Of a DNA stretch of 64,000 nt, positions 33,996 to 41,551 are shown piece after piece (positions within the stretch are counted from its first letter, which is position 1; each line of letters starts with the position of its first letter). Both the position numbers and the translations under genes were made by a program. Under the pieces are notes generated by a model. That model saw only the letters and a program-made list of their open reading frames with translations. It was not told where the DNA came from and did not search any database. Origin of the DNA: JAEZHK01 sp964575255 (lineage in GTDB: Bacteria > Bacillota > Clostridia > Christensenellales > Aristaeellaceae); the NCBI GenBank assembly GCA_964575255.1, contig CAZNPZ010000006.1:1-64000 (forward strand). The letters run 5' to 3'.

Positions 33996-34631
33996 TTATT
34001 GCCCGCTTTGAACGGATTCACACAAGCCATCCCTGAGCGGACAGCGCTCGCAGGCAGGCTTTCTGGCCGCGCAGCAGCGCCGCCCGTGCCAGATCAAGAG
34101 GTGATGCGCATGGCCGCGCTTCCCTTTCGGGATCGCTTTCGCCAACTGCTCCTCGGTCTTTTCCGGCGTGTCCGCGTGCGCGAGGCCGATCCGGTTCGCG
34201 ACGCGAAACACATGGGTGTCCACCGGGATCTCGTCGCCGCCAAACGCGGCCATCAGAACGACTCCCGCGGTCTTCTGACCGACGCCCGGAAGGTTCATCA
34301 GCGCCTCCCGCGATTCGGGCACGCGGCCGCCGTATTGATCCACCAGCGCACGGCACGTCGCCACGATGCTGCGCGCCTTCGAGTGATACAGGCCGCATTC
34401 CCTGATCAGGGGTTCCAGTTCTTCAGGGGTCAGTCTGGCGAACGCGAATGCGTCCGGGTAACGCGGAAACAGCGCCTCCGTCACCTGATTGACCCTTTTG
34501 TCGGTACACTGCGCCGAAAGGATGGTCGCGATCAGTGTCTCGAAAGGATTGGAAAAATGGAGCTCCGCCCGCGCGTCCGGGTAGAGCGTGGAAAGCGCGT
34601 CCAAAACGCGCGCAACGTCCGGTTTCGTCAT
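33996..34631 (-). CDS. nth: endonuclease III
   Basis: Nth is a base-excision-repair glycosylase and AP lyase for oxidised pyrimidines. The 211-residue protein has the helix-hairpin-helix LMNLPGVGQKTAGVVL with catalytic Lys (about residue 121), the catalytic Asp in IPVDTHVFRV, and the C-terminal 4Fe-4S site C-x6-C-x2-C-x5-C (CAARKPACERCPLRDGLC). GAGAGGAG precedes the ATG. It is upstream of obgE in the same direction. A TATAAT at 34656-34661 on the minus strand may be its promoter. Confidence 0.96.
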   Translation of the reverse strand: MTKPDVARVLDALSTLYPDARAELHFSNPFETLIATILSAQCTDKRVNQVTEALFPRYPDAFAFARLTPEELEPLIRECGLYHSKARSIVATCRALVDQYGGRVPESREALMNLPGVGQKTAGVVLMAAFGGDEIPVDTHVFRVANRIGLAHADTPEKTEEQLAKAIPKGKRGHAHHLLIWHGRRCCAARKPACERCPLRDGLCESVQSGQ

Positions 34632-34700
34632 AAAGGCTCCTCTCTCGTATAAAGTATTATACGATATAACCGGACGTCCGCACAGTGAAACCTGAGGATT

Positions 34701-34982
34701 TTACATTCCATTCAGCGAAAGCGCGGTGAGTTTGGGCCGTCCGCCGCCCCGCCTGTCAATCTGATACAGGCCGATCAGGTTGGGCACATGATTGCGCCCC
34801 AGGATCGACTGTACCGCCTGCGCGTCGCGTATCGGGAACTCCAGCGAAAGGCCGCAACCGATCGCCACATCCCGCGGGGTTGAAATGACCTTCGCGTCAA
34901 TCCCTGCCCTGCGAAGAATTCCCTCGAAGCGCATCACCTGCTGTCTGGAACGAAAGGCGGCCACGCCGACAACTTCATCCAT
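34701..34982 (-). CDS. DUF3343 domain protein
   Basis: The 93-residue protein matches the small DUF3343 family: a ferredoxin-like fold with FRSRQQVMRFEGILRRAGI at residues 11-29 and a conserved Cys in AIGCGLSLEF. The family is often next to cysteine desulfurases and YedF/SelD genes and has been suggested to carry sulfur or selenium; this is not proven. Here it is divergent from a cysteine desulfurase gene. The ATG at 34982 was preferred over the one at 35012 because a GGGGAG site precedes it. Confidence 0.85.
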   Translation of the reverse strand: MDEVVGVAAFRSRQQVMRFEGILRRAGIDAKVISTPRDVAIGCGLSLEFPIRDAQAVQSILGRNHVPNLIGLYQIDRRGGGRPKLTALSLNGM

Positions 34983-35067
34983 GCCTGTTCTCTCCCCTTT
35001 GCGCGACGACATAGCGGCGCGTTTTCACCCGTATATTGTACGACAATCATTCGAGGGGCGTGAAACG

Positions 35068-36210
35068 ATGATTTATCTGGACAACGCGGCAACCAGCCAT
35101 CCCAAGCCGGACGTCGTGATCAAGGCGGTTGTCGACGCGCTGACGGCCTACAACGCGAACCCCGGCCGGTCGGGGCATGCGCGCGCGCTGGCGGCGGCCC
35201 GGATCGTATTGGAAGCGCGGGAAAGGCTGGCCACGCTGATCGGCGCGGAAGACCCACTGTCGGTCATCCACTGCTTCAACTGCACCGACGCGCTGAACCT
35301 TGCGATCAAGGGGGTCTTACGCCGAGGCGATCATGTGGTCACGTCGATGGCGGAGCACAACAGCGTGCTTCGGGTGCTGACGGAACTGTCCGACCGAGGC
35401 CAAATTTCGGTTTCCATGTTGCCCACGAACGCCGAAGGGGTGCTTGAGCCATCAGTAGTCGAAAAAGCGATCACGACAAAGACGCGCCTTGTCGCGCTGA
35501 CGCAGGCGTCCAACGTGACGGGCGCGCTGCAGCCGGTACGCGAAGTCGGCGCGCTGTGCGCGGAAAACGGATTCCTCTTTTTGGTGGACGGCGCGCAGGT
35601 GCTGGGCGAGTTGCCCGTCGACGTGAAGGCGATTGGCTGCCATCTGTACGCGTTTCCGGGGCACAAGGGCATTCTGGGGCCGCAGGGAACCGGCGGCTTG
35701 TACATCCGCCCAGGCCTCACGCTGAACACGCTCCGCGAAGGCGGCACGGGCGCGTCGTCGGACAGCATGCGCCAGAATCCTGAAGGGCCGGAACGGTATG
35801 AGAGCGGCACGCTGAACCTTCCGGGCATCGCGGGAATTTCCGCGGGCGCTCAATACGTCTCCGGAAAGCTGGACGAGATCGCAAGGCATGCGCGGAGCCT
35901 GACGGAACATCTGCTCCGCGGGCTGTACGCGACACCCGGCGCGGTGGTTTACGGGCCAAAGTTGGCGGACGCGCGCGCGAGCCTTGTCAGCTTCAACCTC
36001 GCGGACTACGCCTCCGGCGTGGTCGCGGACGCGCTGGATCGGATGGGCTTCGCGGTACGCGGCGGCCTGCACTGCGCGCCAGGCGCTCACAGGATGCAGG
36101 ATACGCTAAAGCGCGGCGCGGTGCGCGCCAGCATCGGCTACGCGAACACCCACGACGAGATCGAGAAGTTTCTCACCGCGGTTCGGAAAATTTCGCTGGG
36201 CGTTGTTTAG
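35068..36210 (+). CDS. cysteine desulfurase family protein (class V aminotransferase fold)
   Basis: The 380-residue PLP enzyme has the family start MIYLDNAATSHPKP, a His-containing MAEHNSVLR, and the PLP Lys in FPGHKGILGPQGTGGLYI. The active-site Cys loop is in RGGLHCAPGAHRM. It resembles the SufS-like TIGR01977 group that mobilises sulfur or selenium from Cys or Sec. The neighbouring divergent DUF3343 gene supports a sulfur/selenium-transfer role. No SufU/IscU scaffold is adjacent. GAGGGGCG precedes the ATG at 35068; an earlier in-frame ATG lies inside the divergent gene. Confidence 0.92.
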   Translation: MIYLDNAATSHPKPDVVIKAVVDALTAYNANPGRSGHARALAAARIVLEARERLATLIGAEDPLSVIHCFNCTDALNLAIKGVLRRGDHVVTSMAEHNSVLRVLTELSDRGQISVSMLPTNAEGVLEPSVVEKAITTKTRLVALTQASNVTGALQPVREVGALCAENGFLFLVDGAQVLGELPVDVKAIGCHLYAFPGHKGILGPQGTGGLYIRPGLTLNTLREGGTGASSDSMRQNPEGPERYESGTLNLPGIAGISAGAQYVSGKLDEIARHARSLTEHLLRGLYATPGAVVYGPKLADARASLVSFNLADYASGVVADALDRMGFAVRGGLHCAPGAHRMQDTLKRGAVRASIGYANTHDEIEKFLTAVRKISLGVV

Positions 36211-36241
36211 CGGAATCCTCAGTCGATGATGAAGCGCGGCG

Positions 36242-37363
36242 TCACGGCCAAAGCCTCCAGAAGCGCAGCAGTTTTCGGAGCATCTGGAGAAAGTCGCGCT
36301 TTTCCACCGCGCCGGTTGCGTACAGTTTAACGGATGCGACTGGTTTTCCGTCCACCATCGCCATCGCCGTTCCGACCTCCTGCCCCGCTTCGACCGGCGC
36401 GGACAGCGATTTCGGCAGATCCATCTTCAGTTCGCAGCGTTCGGTGTCCGCGACCGGCACGAGAAAATCCTCGCGCACCGCGGCGCAGACATAACCGCGA
36501 ATACCGCTCTGGACGGGTATCTCGGCGGCAATCTCCCCCGCCGCGAGCAGTTCCACCGGATGGAAATGCTCAAAGCCCCAGTCCAGCAGCGTTCCGCCGG
36601 TCTCAAACCACATGCCGCAGTTTAGAACCACGCCGACCAGTTCCATGCCGTCCCGCATGGCGGAAAATACCAAGCATCGCCCCGCACGGTCTGTAAACCC
36701 TGTCTTGACGCCCGTCGCGCCATCGTAGGTTGTCAGCAGCGTATTCTTGTTCTTCAGACTGCGCAGATACGGGCTGCCCTCCCACGGAAGTGTCGCGCTC
36801 TTTGTGTTCACCAATGCACGAAAGTCAGGGTTTTTCATTGCCTCGCACGCGATCTTCGCAAGACCCAGCGCCGACGCGCCGTTTCCGCCCTGATCCAGCC
36901 CGTGCGGGTTGGTGAAGTGCGCGGTTGCGCCCAGCGCTTCGGCGCGCTCGTTCATTAAGCTCACAAAAGTATCCACGTTGCCGGAAACGTGTTCCGCGAT
37001 GGCGACCGCCGCGTCGTTTCCGGAGCGAAGCATCAGCCCCAGAAGCATCTGGTGCATGGTCAGCGTCTCGCCTTCCGACAGGTAGATTGAAGTACCCTCG
37101 ACGCCGCTCGCGTTCTTGCTGGCGGTCACGATCTCATCGGACCTTGAATTTTCCAGTGCCAAGAGCGCGGTCATGACCTTGGTGGTGGACGCGATTGGCA
37201 AGAGCTCGTCCGCGTTCTGCGCGTACAAAACGCGACCGCTTGCCCGGTCGACCAATACGCTGGCGCGAGCGGACAGTTCCAGCACGTCGCCGTCGTACGC
37301 CGCCATCGCGCAAGGCTGAAGAAGTAATAAAAGGATCAGCAAACAGACAAAAAAAACGCGCAC
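36242..37363 (-). CDS. D-alanyl-D-alanine carboxypeptidase (S11 family, DacA/DacF-like)
   Basis: This 373-residue penicillin-binding protein trims peptidoglycan stem peptides. A signal peptide (residues 1-22, AMA cleavage) precedes the S11 domain with STTK (58-61), SGN (114-116) and KTG (about 217-219). The C-terminal PBP5-like beta domain ends in an Arg/Trp-rich amphipathic tail (LRKLLRFWRLW) likely to anchor it to the membrane. The GTG start has GGAGG upstream. The spore-cortex enzyme DacF and vegetative DacA cannot be separated by sequence reading alone. Confidence 0.94.
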   Translation of the reverse strand: MRVFFVCLLILLLLLQPCAMAAYDGDVLELSARASVLVDRASGRVLYAQNADELLPIASTTKVMTALLALENSRSDEIVTASKNASGVEGTSIYLSEGETLTMHQMLLGLMLRSGNDAAVAIAEHVSGNVDTFVSLMNERAEALGATAHFTNPHGLDQGGNGASALGLAKIACEAMKNPDFRALVNTKSATLPWEGSPYLRSLKNKNTLLTTYDGATGVKTGFTDRAGRCLVFSAMRDGMELVGVVLNCGMWFETGGTLLDWGFEHFHPVELLAAGEIAAEIPVQSGIRGYVCAAVREDFLVPVADTERCELKMDLPKSLSAPVEAGQEVGTAMAMVDGKPVASVKLYATGAVEKRDFLQMLRKLLRFWRLWP

Positions 37364-37410
37364 GACATCGCCTCCACAGGGGACTCGGCAATGGGTATGC
37401 GCGCCGTGAC

Positions 37411-38580
37411 TTATGTATTCAGGGATTCCTGAAGAATCTCAAACCCGTCCGCGCCCAGATACCGGCAGAATTCCTTGAGGCATGCCCTGCGCGCAGCCTT
37501 CATATCGCGGTCAGGCTTGCCTTCCCACCACCAATTTGCGATTGAGAGCACACCGCCCCGGAAATGCTTCGGCTCAAACCGTGCGACGAACTGATCCCGG
37601 CAGTACACCGGCAGCACATAGTACCCGAATTTGCGCTGCGGCGCGGGCACGTAGACTTCCCAACGGTACTGAAATCCATACAGCGCTTCGATCAGCTTTC
37701 GATCCCAGATCAGGTTGTCCAGCGGCGCGATCACGCGCATGCGCCCGTCCGCGCTGGAAGCGCGCGCGCTTTCAAGGATCGGGACGTCTTCGCTTCGGAG
37801 GTACAGCGGCTTTCTCAGGTCCTCCACCTGTACCTCGGCGACCTTCCCCTCATTTATTAGTCTTGAAAGCGCCGCCTGCCTTTCCGCGGCTTTCAGGTTG
37901 ACGCCCAGCAGCGCGTCGCTTGGTCCATCCGGAAGGAACCCGACGCTTCCGATCCGCCTGAGGTACTGCCACGCGTGGTAGTCTTCGTCCGAGGGATTGG
38001 GATCGGCGGCGGTAAGAATGTCACTGGACACATGGCGACCAATCAGGTCATAATAGCGTCGAGCGCCGCTCCGGTGGTGTAAAACCAGATCACCGCGAAG
38101 CCAAAGACTCTCCAGAGCCGCCCGCCCCAGCTTCGTCGGCCCCCAGGGCCAATCGACCTTTTCATTCAGCGCAAGGTCGTCCGAACACAGCGCGCCGCGC
38201 GAATCGACCTCCTTAAGTACGTGCTCGAATCGCTCCTGGATCACATCGTTCTTTGGATGGAACCAGGTGCCCTCCCGGCGAGCCCGTGCAAAACAAGGGT
38301 AGTCCCTGGCAGGATAGATCGCGAGGTTCTTGTCAAACCCGTCTAGGAGCGTCCGCTCCCCATACAGCGCGTCCAGCAGGTGCTCCGGCTTGTAGCCGAC
38401 GATGCGGCTCTGAAGCACCAGATCGGCGTTGCGCCCGACCACATCCAACGGGTCATACTGGATACAGCCGCGCCGCGCGACCTGCTCGGCCACCTTTCCT
38501 GCGGGCGTCGTGGCGGACATGGGCCGCTCAAAATGGAGGTGCGTCAGATAGCGCCGCGCCTCGACGCGCGTCAGCCGCAT
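37411..38580 (-). CDS. AlkX/YcaQ-type winged-helix DNA glycosylase (HTH_42 family)
   Basis: The 389-residue protein belongs to the HTH_42 (AlkZ/YcaQ) family of tandem winged-helix DNA glycosylases that unhook interstrand crosslinks or remove bulky alkyl adducts. Residues 41-43 are Q-Y-D within CIQYDPLDVVGRNADLVLQSR, the Q-x-D catalytic motif of the YcaQ/AlkX branch (AlkZ uses Q-x-Q). A C-terminal beta-barrel region includes APLDNLIWDR and FGYYVLPV. GGAGG sets the start at 38580. It overlaps the upstream helicase gene by 10 bases, implying co-expression. Confidence 0.9.
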   Translation of the reverse strand: MRLTRVEARRYLTHLHFERPMSATTPAGKVAEQVARRGCIQYDPLDVVGRNADLVLQSRIVGYKPEHLLDALYGERTLLDGFDKNLAIYPARDYPCFARARREGTWFHPKNDVIQERFEHVLKEVDSRGALCSDDLALNEKVDWPWGPTKLGRAALESLWLRGDLVLHHRSGARRYYDLIGRHVSSDILTAADPNPSDEDYHAWQYLRRIGSVGFLPDGPSDALLGVNLKAAERQAALSRLINEGKVAEVQVEDLRKPLYLRSEDVPILESARASSADGRMRVIAPLDNLIWDRKLIEALYGFQYRWEVYVPAPQRKFGYYVLPVYCRDQFVARFEPKHFRGGVLSIANWWWEGKPDRDMKAARRACLKEFCRYLGADGFEILQESLNT

Positions 38581-40844
38581 GGCGTTCCTCCGCACAGCCG
38601 TTGGAGGATCAGCGTCAGCGTACCCTTCGCGCCCTCCGCCGCCGCGCCGACACACGCTGGGCAACCGTGCTCGCACGGGCAGCTTGTGAGCGCCTCCAGT
38701 GCCCGTTTGAACAGCTCCAGGTCCATCTCGTACACCCGGTCGGAGAGGCCGAGGCCGCCCGGCGTGCCGTCGTTGAGAAACAGCGTCGGCATTTTTGTAA
38801 AAGAATCGCGGGTATGGTAGCTGACGTGGATATCACCCGGCGCGCACATCAGGTACGCCGGCGCGATGCCGCGTAGCAGGTGCGCGAGGCCCACCATCGC
38901 GGTCTGAACTTCCTCGCGGCCGTAGGTTTCCTCCAGCGCCTCTGGCAGCACCCACCAGCATGCGGTGGTGTGCATTTCAAGTTCCGGCAGCGTGACCGGC
39001 CCCCAGCCCAAATTCTCCTGCGTGTCCAGCTTCATCTTCTTGAAAAGCGTCACGATGGAACTGACCAACACTTCCCCCCGATGCCGCGCCATCTCACCCA
39101 TCGGGTGGCTGTCAAACTCGTCCAGCACCTTGACGCTGACCACGAGGTTCGCGTCGGTGTAGTAGTCTACGTCGACGGCGCGGACGTAGGCTTTTTTATT
39201 GTCAAAATCAAGTTCCTCCACCTGGTACTGCCGCCCCTCGTGCAGGTAGATCGCGTACTGATGGAGCAGCATCGGAACCGTGAAGCGGTCCATCTCGCCC
39301 AGCACGCGGTGGTGCGATGGAGTCGAAATGTCCACGATCACGAAGTTCTGGTCGGAAGCGGATCTCAGGCTGATTCCCGCCTGCGGGAACTCCTCGGCCA
39401 TCCAGTAGTAGCGTCCGCCGGTCTTCTGCAAAATGTGCTCCTCGCACAGGTACTCCAGCATCTCAGTAGTGGACGCGAGGCCGCCGAAGCGTTCACCCTC
39501 CTCGAACGGCAATTCGTAGGCGGCGCACTTCAGGTGATTGAGCAGAATGTACAGGTTGTCCGGGTTGATCAGCGCTCGCTCCGGCGAGCGGCCGAAGAAG
39601 AAATCCGGGTGGTTGACGATGTATTGATCCAGCGGACTGGAACTCGCGATCAGGATGGTCAGCGACTCGCCCTGTCGCCGCCCCGCGCGGCCCGCCTGCT
39701 GCCAGGCGCTGGCGATGGTGCCGGGATAGCCGCACAGGAGGCAAACGTCCAGCTGGCCGATGTCTATGCCCAGTTCCAGCGCGTTGGTGGAGACGACGGT
39801 CGAGACATCCCCCGCCCGGAGCGCCCGTTCGATCTCGCGCCGGAGTGACGGCAAATACCCGCCCCGGTAGCCGCGCACCCGGCCCGCGTCGCCGAGCGGC
39901 TCCCGCACGGTGTCCTTGAGCGAGCGAACCATCACCTCGACCGCGAGGCGCGACCGGGCGAAGATGATCGTCTGGATGTCGTTTCGTAGGAGGTCGGCCG
40001 CGATCCTGCGCGTCTCCGGCAGCGATCCCGCTCGGATGCCCAGCTGGCGGTTGACGACCGGCGGATTATAAAAAATCACATGCTTCTTGGCGGACGGCGC
40101 GCCGTTCTGGTCGATGGCCACAATGTCCTCGCCGGTCATCATGCGGCTGAGTTCCGCCGGATTTTCGATGGTCGCGGAGCAGCACACGAACTGCGGGTGC
40201 GCGCCGTAGAACGCGCAGATGCGCTTTAATCGCCGGATCACGTTGGCGAGGTTGGAGCCAAACACGCCGCGGTATGCGTGGATCTCGTCGATCACCACAT
40301 ACTTCAGGTTCTCAAACAGCTTGACCCACTTGGTGTGGTGCGGGAGAATGCCCGCGTGCAGCATGTCCGGGTTTGTGACCACGATGTGCCCCGCCTGGCG
40401 GATCGCGGTGCGCGCGCTGGCGGCTGTGTCGCCGTCATAGGTGAACGCCTTGATTTCTGCGCCCATCGCCTCAATGACTTCGTAGAGTTCCGATACCTGG
40501 TCGCTGGACAGCGCCTTGGTCGGGAAAAGGTACAGCGCGCGGGCGGACGGGTCTTTTCGGATCGCGTTCAGCACAGGCAGGTTGTAGCAGAGCGTCTTGC
40601 CCGACGCGGTGGGCGTGACCACCACGATGCTTTGACCGGCGGAAAGCGCGTCAAACGCGTCCCGCTGGTGGCTATAGAGCTGATGGACGCCGCGCGCCAT
40701 CAGTGCCTCGTGAAGGGACGCGTCCAGCGCCTCCGGAAACGGCGCGTACCGCGCCGGGCGTGCGGGAATCTCGCGCCAGCAGGCGACGTTTTGCATGAAG
40801 GCGTCATTTTGTTTGAGTGCGCTCAGGTACTGCGCGAGGTTCAT
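38571..40844 (-). CDS. MrfA/YprA-type DEAD/DEAH-box DNA helicase with C-terminal zinc (DUF1998) domain
   Basis: The 757-residue SF2 helicase has motif I TPTASGKT (77-84), motif II DEIH, motif III CCSATIENP, and motifs V and VI in TNALELGIDIG and QQAGRAGRRQGES. A C-terminal DUF1998 domain carries the CPCEHGCPAC cysteine cluster. This architecture is that of B. subtilis MrfA, a 3'-5' helicase that repairs mitomycin C damage with the exonuclease MrfB. No mrfB gene is adjacent; instead a QxD crosslink-glycosylase gene overlaps its 3' end. GGGGGAG precedes the ATG. Confidence 0.92.
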   Translation of the reverse strand: MNLAQYLSALKQNDAFMQNVACWREIPARPARYAPFPEALDASLHEALMARGVHQLYSHQRDAFDALSAGQSIVVVTPTASGKTLCYNLPVLNAIRKDPSARALYLFPTKALSSDQVSELYEVIEAMGAEIKAFTYDGDTAASARTAIRQAGHIVVTNPDMLHAGILPHHTKWVKLFENLKYVVIDEIHAYRGVFGSNLANVIRRLKRICAFYGAHPQFVCCSATIENPAELSRMMTGEDIVAIDQNGAPSAKKHVIFYNPPVVNRQLGIRAGSLPETRRIAADLLRNDIQTIIFARSRLAVEVMVRSLKDTVREPLGDAGRVRGYRGGYLPSLRREIERALRAGDVSTVVSTNALELGIDIGQLDVCLLCGYPGTIASAWQQAGRAGRRQGESLTILIASSSPLDQYIVNHPDFFFGRSPERALINPDNLYILLNHLKCAAYELPFEEGERFGGLASTTEMLEYLCEEHILQKTGGRYYWMAEEFPQAGISLRSASDQNFVIVDISTPSHHRVLGEMDRFTVPMLLHQYAIYLHEGRQYQVEELDFDNKKAYVRAVDVDYYTDANLVVSVKVLDEFDSHPMGEMARHRGEVLVSSIVTLFKKMKLDTQENLGWGPVTLPELEMHTTACWWVLPEALEETYGREEVQTAMVGLAHLLRGIAPAYLMCAPGDIHVSYHTRDSFTKMPTLFLNDGTPGGLGLSDRVYEMDLELFKRALEALTSCPCEHGCPACVGAAAEGAKGTLTLILQRLCGGTPCG

Positions 40845-40856
40845 CGGCTCCCCCCT

Positions 40857-41348
40857 TCACGTCTCCTCCAGCACGACTTCGCCGCACAGGATGGATTGTT
40901 GTACGTCGATCACGCGCTGATTCTTCGAACCGCGAAAGCGCTTTTCCAGCGTCCGCTCCGATAGGATGAACGGCCCGTCCACCAGAACGTCACAGGCGGC
41001 CAGCAGCCGCTTTTTCTCCTGGTCGGCGTTCAGTTCCTCGAACGTGTAGCCGCTGTACGCCCAGACATTAAGACCCATCCGGTGCGCCGCCTCTGCGAGC
41101 CGTACGCAGGGTTCAACCTGTAAAAACGGTTCGCCACCCGACAGCGTCAGCCCGTCCAGCAAAGGATTTTTTTGCATGTCGTCTACAAGGCTTTCGACAG
41201 TAGTCTCGTGCCCTCCGTTTGGGTCGTGGGTCTCCATATTATGGCAGCCGGGGCAGTTGTGAAAACACCCCTGCGTAAACACGGTGAAGCGAAAACCAGG
41301 CCCGTCGACGATGGACTCGCGGACGACGCCAGCGATTCGAATGTTCAT
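40857..41348 (-). CDS. nrdG: anaerobic ribonucleotide reductase-activating protein NrdG
   Basis: NrdG is the radical-SAM enzyme that installs the glycyl radical on NrdD. The 163-residue protein has CX3CX2C in TQGCFHNCPGCHN (cysteines near 30, 34 and 37), the SGGEPF motif and YTFEEL/VDGPF segments of the family. GGAGAG precedes the ATG. It lies downstream of nrdD with a 203-base gap that contains a strong hairpin (41433-41459), so its expression may be reduced relative to nrdD. Confidence 0.96.
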   Translation of the reverse strand: MNIRIAGVVRESIVDGPGFRFTVFTQGCFHNCPGCHNMETHDPNGGHETTVESLVDDMQKNPLLDGLTLSGGEPFLQVEPCVRLAEAAHRMGLNVWAYSGYTFEELNADQEKKRLLAACDVLVDGPFILSERTLEKRFRGSKNQRVIDVQQSILCGEVVLEET

Positions 41349-41432
41349 AGATCTCTCCTGATTTCCGGCCCGGAAACGGGATATCCCCCTCGGGCGAATT
41401 CTCTCAATCGTATAGACAAACGAAACTGCAAT

Positions 41433-41459
41433 GCGCGGCGCGCTTGAAACGCGCCGCGC
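41433..41459 (-). terminator. strong GC hairpin between nrdD and nrdG
   Basis: GCGCGGCGCG and its perfect complement flank CTTGAAA. On the minus strand the stem is followed by ATTGCAGTTTCGTTTG, only partly U-rich. It may attenuate readthrough from nrdD into nrdG. Confidence 0.5.
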
Positions 41460-41551
41460 CGGTCAAAGAAAAGTGCCGCAGCGTCGATCAACCATTCAGA
41501 CGGCCCCCCGGAGCGGCGTATCGCAGCACCCCGGAAGGCCTAAAAGGCGGT

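Noticed and set aside
37411..40844. Helicase plus winged-helix protein as an anti-phage defence pair
   Set aside because: Both proteins match DNA-repair families with intact repair motifs and lie among housekeeping genes.
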